A stretch of 64,000 nt of DNA from NCBI RefSeq assembly GCF_019430945.1, contig NZ_JAHYCB010000007.1, positions 124,001 to 188,000 of the forward strand, in the 5' to 3' direction. This stretch comes from Neorhizobium populisoli. Its GTDB lineage: Bacteria > Pseudomonadota > Alphaproteobacteria > Rhizobiales > Rhizobiaceae. A program made the position numbers and the translations under genes. This document shows, piece after piece, positions 59,254 to 64,000 of this stretch. The notes beneath the pieces were generated by a model. It made no database searches. It was not told the DNA's origin and saw nothing but the letters and a program-made list of their open reading frames with translations. Every line of letters starts with the position of its first letter. Within the stretch, counting starts at the first letter, position 1.

Positions 59254-60612
59254 ATGGTATCGGAAAAACCACCCCGCCGGTCAAAGGTAGAAAAAGAACC
59301 GGTCACGATCGACCTCACCGCGGAGGAAACGAGCCCGGTTGCCGAACCTGTCCGCAGCAACGACATCGACGAGCCCGTGACGCAGGCTGAGAAAGCCGCC
59401 GAGGACGCGGTCGTTGCCGAAGAGGGCAAGACCGAAATTTCGGCCGACACTGCTGCGGCAGCGCCTGTGATCGATGATCAACTCCCCGCCGAACCGACGG
59501 TCGAAGACGCCAAGGCAGATGCCGCCATTCCGCCCACCGGCGAAACGGTCTCGGAGCCAGCTGCATCATTCGCCACTGATGCGGCTACGGAAGAAACGCG
59601 GGCCGACGAGCCCCGATCCGGCTTCATCACGGACGAACCGCCGAAATCCGCGACCGTCGCACCTGAGCCGGAACCGTCACCCTCCGTGAAGCCGCGCACC
59701 AGCCCTGCCACGACGACGCTGGTGGCCGCCGGCATTTTCGGCGGCATCGTCGCGCTACTCCTGGCCGGCAGCATGCAATATGCCGGCTACCTGCCGGGCG
59801 CGACACCGGCGCCGGCCGCCAATACGTCAGGGCTTTCGTCCGAACTTACGGAGCTTCGCCAGGAAATCGCGACCCTGAAGAACCGGCCTGCAGCGGCTGC
59901 CGACGGCGCCCTTGCAAACCGGGTCGCGGCGCTGGAAGCGGTTCCCAAGGCTCAGGGCGGCGCCAGCGAGCAGGCGGTTGCGGCACTCAAGACCGAACTT
60001 GACCGGCTGCGCGCCACCGTTCAGTCCTCGGCCAACGCCGATGCCAGCCTGACGCAGCGCATGAACCAGGCCGAGGCCAAATTGAACGACCGCGGCCCTG
60101 AACAGCAGGTGGCCCGCGCCGTTGCAGCCGCTGCCCTGAAGGCGGCGATCGATCGCGGCGGTTCGTTCGAAACCGAGCTGCAGACCTTCACCACCGTTGC
60201 GGGCGACGATCCGGCCGTTGCCGACCTGCAGAAATTTGCGGCCAACGGCGTGCCGTCACGCAGCGAGTTGCAGCGCGATTTTCCGCGTGTTGCCGATGCC
60301 ATGCTGGAGGCGACCGTGCAGCCCGACCCGAACCAGGGCATTGGTGGGCGGCTGCTCGCCTCCGCCATGTCGGTCGTCAAGGTGCGGCGTGTCGGCGACG
60401 TGCAGGGCGACACACCGGAAGCGATCGTTGCCCGGCTGGAAGAAGGCCTGCGGAACGGCAATCTTCAGGCTTCGACGCGTGAATGGGACAGTCTGCCGGA
60501 ACCGGCCAAGGCTGTCTCGCGCGAATTCAAGCAAAAGCTCGATGCCCGTATCCAGGTGGAAAATCTCGTGGGCGGCACGCTGACGCGCGCCGTCGCCGGC
60601 ACCAAAGGCTGA
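59254..60612 (+). CDS. Alphaproteobacterial mitofilin (Mic60-like, COG4223)
   Basis: A 452-residue inner-membrane protein. The first 150 residues are acidic and Ala/Glu/Pro-rich; one membrane helix follows (TTTLVAAGIFGGIVALLLAG), then coiled coil (about 185-300) and a C-terminal mitofilin-like domain (GGRLLASAMSVVKVRRVG; EFKQKLDARIQVENLVGG). Alphaproteobacterial Mic60 is encoded in this haem operon and shapes intracytoplasmic membranes in relatives that have them. ATG 59254 has AAGAGG five bases upstream; ATG 59236 is weaker. Confidence 0.88.
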   Translation: MVSEKPPRRSKVEKEPVTIDLTAEETSPVAEPVRSNDIDEPVTQAEKAAEDAVVAEEGKTEISADTAAAAPVIDDQLPAEPTVEDAKADAAIPPTGETVSEPAASFATDAATEETRADEPRSGFITDEPPKSATVAPEPEPSPSVKPRTSPATTTLVAAGIFGGIVALLLAGSMQYAGYLPGATPAPAANTSGLSSELTELRQEIATLKNRPAAAADGALANRVAALEAVPKAQGGASEQAVAALKTELDRLRATVQSSANADASLTQRMNQAEAKLNDRGPEQQVARAVAAAALKAAIDRGGSFETELQTFTTVAGDDPAVADLQKFAANGVPSRSELQRDFPRVADAMLEATVQPDPNQGIGGRLLASAMSVVKVRRVGDVQGDTPEAIVARLEEGLRNGNLQASTREWDSLPEPAKAVSREFKQKLDARIQVENLVGGTLTRAVAGTKG

Positions 60613-60627
60613 GGACGGAAAATCCGG

Positions 60628-62301
60628 ATGATCAGACTCTTCATTTTCCTTCTCGTCGTTCTCGGCCTCGGCTGGGGTTTTTCCTGGCTCGCCGACCGCC
60701 CCGGCCTGATCTCCATCACCTGGCAGGACCAGTTGATCGAAACCAGCCTCATGGTCGCGGCCACCGCCGTCGTCGCGCTGATCGCTGCAGCCATGATCCT
60801 CTGGTGGATCGTCGGCGTGATCTGGACCTCGCCCTATTCCGTCCGCCGCTATTTTCGCGCCCGCAAGCGTGATCGCGGGTATCAGGCGCTGTCGACCGGC
60901 CTGATCGCCGCCGGTGCCGGCAATGCGCTTCTCGCCCGCAAGATGAGCCTGCGCACCCGCGGCCTGCTGAGCGCCGATCAGGAGCCGCTGATCCATCTGC
61001 TGGATGCCCAGGCTTTGCTGATCGAAGGCAAAAATGACGAAGCGCGCAAGAAATTCGAGGAAATGGCCGAGGACCCGGAGACGCGTGAACTCGGTCTGCG
61101 CGGCCTCTACATGGAAGCCCGTCGCCTCGGCGCCAACGAAGCGGCCCGTCAATATGCCGAAAAGGCCGTCGAACACGCGCCCTTCCTGCCCTGGGCAGCA
61201 CAGGCGACGCTTGAGTCCCGTAGCCAGTCCGGCCGCTGGGAAGACGCGATCCGCCTGCTCGACCAGCAGCGCGCCGGCAATATCATCGCCAAGCCCGAAG
61301 CCGACCGGATGAAGGCCGTGCTGTTGACCGCCAAGGCCAACGACCGGCTGGAGGGCGATCCCAAGGGCGCCCGCGACGATGCGATGGCCGCCCTCAAGCT
61401 CGCCAAGGACCTGGTCCCTGCCGCCGTCATTGCCGCCAAGGCCTGGCTGCGCGAGGAAAATGTCCGCAAGGCCGCCTCGGTTCTGGACGGCGTCTGGAAG
61501 ATAAATCCGCATCCGGAAATCGCCCGCGCCTATGTCGTCGCCCGCAGCGGCGACAGCACGCTGGATCGGCTGAAGCGGGCCGAAAAGCTCGAAGCGATGC
61601 GGCCGAACAATGTCGAGTCGCTAATCGCCGTGGCGGCGGCAGCGCTTGACGCCCTGGATTTCAAGAAGGCCCGCGCCAAGGCGGAAGCCGCCGCTCGCAT
61701 GGAAGCCCGCGAATCCGTCTATCTGCTGCTTACCGATATCGAAGAGGCAGAAACCGGCGACCAGGGCCGTGTTCGCCACTGGATGGCGCAGGCATTGCGT
61801 GCCCCGCGTGATCCGTCCTGGGTCGCCGACGGTTTCGTTTCCGAACGCTGGCTGCCGCTTTCGCCGGTCACCGGCCGCCTCGACGCCTTCGAATGGAAAG
61901 TGCCGTTCGGCCAGCTGGAAGGTCCGGTCGAAGAAGGTTCGGTCGTAGCCGACCAGGCGATTGCCAGCCTGCCGCCGGTCGCCATTCAAAAGCCGATCCA
62001 CAAACCTGCGCCGCCGGCCGAGCCCAAACCCGTGGTCGAACCTGCCATCGTGCTCAAGGCGGAAGCGCCTGCCAAGTCGATCGTCGTGCCGCCCAAACCG
62101 GCAATCGAGGAGCAGAAGCCGGTCAGGAAGCCGGAAGCTGTTGCAGCAAAAGCACCGGCCCCGGCGAATGTGCAGCCCAAGACCGGAAAACAGCCTGAAA
62201 ACGAAGAGGAACCGGTTCCCTTTTTCGGCCGTCCACCGGATGATCCGGGCGTGAAAGATCAAAACGCCGCAGGGTCTCCGACGAGGCTCAGGCTGTTCTA
62301 G
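60628..62301 (+). CDS. hemY: HemY family protein
   Basis: A 557-residue membrane protein with two N-terminal helices (MIRLFIFLLVVLGLGWGF and LMVAATAVVALIAAAMILW), the HemY_N domain, and a TPR-type helical repeat region up to about residue 400, followed by a Pro/Ala/Lys-rich tail. Alphaproteobacterial HemY is not the Gram-positive oxidase of the same name; its role in haem synthesis is unclear and may be scaffolding. It follows the mitofilin gene by 15 bases. Confidence 0.92.
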   Translation: MIRLFIFLLVVLGLGWGFSWLADRPGLISITWQDQLIETSLMVAATAVVALIAAAMILWWIVGVIWTSPYSVRRYFRARKRDRGYQALSTGLIAAGAGNALLARKMSLRTRGLLSADQEPLIHLLDAQALLIEGKNDEARKKFEEMAEDPETRELGLRGLYMEARRLGANEAARQYAEKAVEHAPFLPWAAQATLESRSQSGRWEDAIRLLDQQRAGNIIAKPEADRMKAVLLTAKANDRLEGDPKGARDDAMAALKLAKDLVPAAVIAAKAWLREENVRKAASVLDGVWKINPHPEIARAYVVARSGDSTLDRLKRAEKLEAMRPNNVESLIAVAAAALDALDFKKARAKAEAAARMEARESVYLLLTDIEEAETGDQGRVRHWMAQALRAPRDPSWVADGFVSERWLPLSPVTGRLDAFEWKVPFGQLEGPVEEGSVVADQAIASLPPVAIQKPIHKPAPPAEPKPVVEPAIVLKAEAPAKSIVVPPKPAIEEQKPVRKPEAVAAKAPAPANVQPKTGKQPENEEEPVPFFGRPPDDPGVKDQNAAGSPTRLRLF

Positions 62302-62324
62302 AAAGGCGAGGGCCTGGGGAATAG

Positions 62325-62810
62325 ATGCTCGACCGAATTCAGGCCTTCCTCCATACGCTGACTGCACCGCATCATACCGAAGATTTCGCGCCCGACGATC
62401 CACGGGTTGCCTTCGTCGCCCTGTGTTTCCAGGTCATGGAAGCGGACGGCAATGTCTCGGAAAAGGAACAGCAGAGATTTCGCGAATTGCTGCGCGAGCG
62501 TTACGACCTGACCGAGGACCGGCTGAAAGCGCTGATCGAAGTCGGGCGCGAGGCGGGCAGCGAGGCGGTCGATTATTACCGCTTCACCACCGATCTCAGG
62601 CGGCACCTCCTCAACGAGGATGACCGCGTCGAGCTCCTCGGCATTCTCTGGGATATCGTTTATGCGGATGGCCAGCGCAGCGAGATCGAGGATCACGTGA
62701 TCTGGCGCATCGCCGACCTGCTCGGCGTCTCGGCCCGCGACCGGGTTCTGCAACGCCAGCAGGCTGCAGCCCGTTCCACCGTGGCCGACGATCAGGCAGG
62801 CAGCGACTGA
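62325..62810 (+). CDS. TerB family protein
   Basis: A 161-residue all-helical protein of the TerB (tellurite-resistance-like, DjlA-N-like) group. The family's acidic pattern is seen twice: FQVMEADGNVSEKEQQRF and LWDIVYADGQRSEIEDHVIW, which are typical metal-binding helix ends. It starts 23 bases after hemY and is likely the last gene of the hem operon. The function of such stand-alone TerB proteins is unknown. A convergent exporter gene lies nine bases downstream. Confidence 0.88.
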   Translation: MLDRIQAFLHTLTAPHHTEDFAPDDPRVAFVALCFQVMEADGNVSEKEQQRFRELLRERYDLTEDRLKALIEVGREAGSEAVDYYRFTTDLRRHLLNEDDRVELLGILWDIVYADGQRSEIEDHVIWRIADLLGVSARDRVLQRQQAAARSTVADDQAGSD

Positions 62811-62819
62811 CCGCTTCGA

Positions 62820-64000
62820 CTACCGCTCCGGCGCTTCGAGGCTGTCGATCTGCCGCAGTTTCGGGAAACCCAGCGACCAAATGATTGCCACCGCCAGCGT
62901 ACCGATGCCGCCGATGACGACCGCCGGCACCGCGCCGAAGGCATGCGCCATCGTGCCGGCGCGGAATTCGCCAAGCTCGTTCGAAGCACCGACAAACACC
63001 ATGTTGACGGCATTGACCCGGCCGCGCACCTCGTCCGGGGTCCAGAGCGCGATCAGCGTTTCGCGCACATAGACCGAAATCATATCGGACGCGCCCATCA
63101 GCATCAGTGCCGCGATCGAAACCCAGGGCGTCATGGAGATGCCGAAAATTAGCGTGCCGACGCCAAACAGCGCGACGCCAATGAACATCGCCACGCCCGC
63201 ATGGTGGCGGATCGGGTAGAAGGCGAGCCAGACGGCGACGACGATCGCGCCGACGCCGGGTGCCGCACGCAACATGCCGAGACCCCAGGGGCCGAGGTCG
63301 AGAATATCGCGGGCAAAGATCGGCATCAACGCCACGGCACCGCCGAGCAGAACCGCGAAGAGATCGAGCGAGATCGCTCCAAGCACGATTTTCTCGCCGA
63401 AGATGAAGCGGAAGCCGGCCAGGATCTGCTCCATATCCACCTTGTTTGCCGCATTTTTCTGTGGCGGCTTCGGGATCATGAAAACCAGGATCGCAGCGAT
63501 GATCAGGAAAATCAGTGCGACCGAATAGGCCGCAATGGCGCTGACGCCGTAAAGTAGGCCGCCGAACACCGGCCCAAGGATCGCCGCCGTCTGCCAGGAC
63601 GACGAGTTCCAGGCGACCGCGTTCGGCAAATCCTGTTCCGGCACGAGGTTCGGCCCGAGCGACTGCACCGCCGGGCCCATGAAGGCCCGTTCGATGCCGA
63701 ACACGACCAGGATCGCAAAGACCAGCCAGGGCGTGAAGGAATGGGTGATGGTGATCACCAGAAGTGCCGCGGAGCAGAGCGCCCCGACCACCATGCAGAC
63801 CGAGACGATCGCCCGCCGGTTATACCGGTCCGCCACCGAGCCGGTGACGAGGATCAGAAGCAGCGACGGCAGGAACTGGAAAAGCCCGATCAGGCCGAGA
63901 TAGAGCGGATTGCGCGTCTCGTCATACATCTGCCAGCCGACCGACACGCTGACGATCTGGATGCAGAAGGCGGAAAAGAACCGCGAAAAGAAGAAAAGAG
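62820..64000 (-). CDS. MFS transporter (EntS-like, MFS_3), 5' end outside the window
   Basis: The frame remains open to the right edge, so the start codon lies beyond 64000; at least 393 residues are visible. It has the MFS layout with about eleven visible helices, LVTGSVADRYNRRAIVSVCM in the first cytoplasmic loop, LGPNLVPEQDLPNAVAWNSS and GPVFGGLLYG, typical of the MFS_3/EntS-type exporters of siderophores or drugs. The substrate is unknown. The GTG at 63947 lies inside the first helix and is not the real start. Confidence 0.88.
   Translation of the reverse strand, partial: LFFFSRFFSAFCIQIVSVSVGWQMYDETRNPLYLGLIGLFQFLPSLLLILVTGSVADRYNRRAIVSVCMVVGALCSAALLVITITHSFTPWLVFAILVVFGIERAFMGPAVQSLGPNLVPEQDLPNAVAWNSSSWQTAAILGPVFGGLLYGVSAIAAYSVALIFLIIAAILVFMIPKPPQKNAANKVDMEQILAGFRFIFGEKIVLGAISLDLFAVLLGGAVALMPIFARDILDLGPWGLGMLRAAPGVGAIVVAVWLAFYPIRHHAGVAMFIGVALFGVGTLIFGISMTPWVSIAALMLMGASDMISVYVRETLIALWTPDEVRGRVNAVNMVFVGASNELGEFRAGTMAHAFGAVPAVVIGGIGTLAVAIIWSLGFPKLRQIDSLEAPER

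Noticed and set aside
1..64000. CRISPR array, tRNA or rRNA genes, intact insertion sequences
   Set aside because: I looked for regularly spaced repeats, cloverleaf ends and transposase motifs and saw none.

Overview
The window is a piece of the main chromosome of an alphaproteobacterium of the order Rhizobiales, most likely Rhizobiaceae (Rhizobium/Agrobacterium/Neorhizobium-like). The signs are the succinate dehydrogenase and malate dehydrogenase/2-oxoglutarate dehydrogenase clusters (sdhCDAB, then mdh-sucCDAB with lpdA), an atpHAGDC operon without the F0 genes, a hemC-hemD-mitofilin-hemY operon, an FdsGBAD-type formate dehydrogenase, a perfect TTAA-N7-TTAA CtrA box, and two copies of a palindromic intergenic element of the RIME kind. 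Genes are dense and mostly GC-rich. I see no rRNA, tRNA, CRISPR array, prophage or intact insertion sequence.

Layout. 0-5.3 kb: the C-terminal end of a TamB-like protein, then two soluble PAS-PAS chemoreceptors of BdlA type on either side of a cheW gene. 5.3-8.2 kb: an aldo/keto reductase and an OFA-family (oxalate/formate) transporter. 8.4-15.7 kb: a complete NAD-dependent formate dehydrogenase cluster read leftwards (LysR regulator, fdsG, fdsB, fdsA, fdhD, fdsD), interrupted only by a RIME-like element. 15.9-18.6 kb: glpD and an HWE-type sensor kinase. 18.7-23.7 kb: the F1 ATP synthase operon. 23.9-33.6 kb: a small membrane protein, priA, a COG4637-type ATPase, an acyltransferase, xerC, two tandem TraB/GumN-like exported proteins, a cytochrome b561 and a YdeI-like protein. 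33.7-50.8 kb: TCA-cycle genes, all leftward: sdhCDAB, a nucleotidyltransferase, an Omp19-like lipoprotein, zapE, mdh, sucC, sucD, sucA, sucB, three inserted small genes (MAPEG, exported protein, SDR) and lpdA. 51-54 kb: an accessory patch with a CtrA-box gene, a divergent hxlR/gst pair, a RIME-like element, a strongly structured non-coding segment and an AT-rich orphan Imm10-like gene. 54-64 kb: housekeeping again (EtfB-type lysine methyltransferase, EVE protein, YciI, gpsA, tsaD; divergent hemC, hemD, mitofilin/Mic60, hemY, terB) and the start-truncated end of an MFS exporter.

Together the genes describe aerobic respiration: formate, glycerol-3-phosphate and succinate feed electrons to the quinone/NADH pool, the 2-oxoglutarate and malate steps are encoded alongside, and F1F0 ATP synthase uses the gradient.

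The least explained part is 53.08-53.46 kb. On the plus strand it folds into a chain of hairpins, including an 18-bp stem whose only non-Watson-Crick pairs are two G-U pairs and an 11-bp stem with a GAGA tetraloop, and no credible protein is encoded there. It may be a stand-alone mobile-element RNA (a HEARO/IscB omega-RNA type is one candidate) or an undescribed structured RNA.
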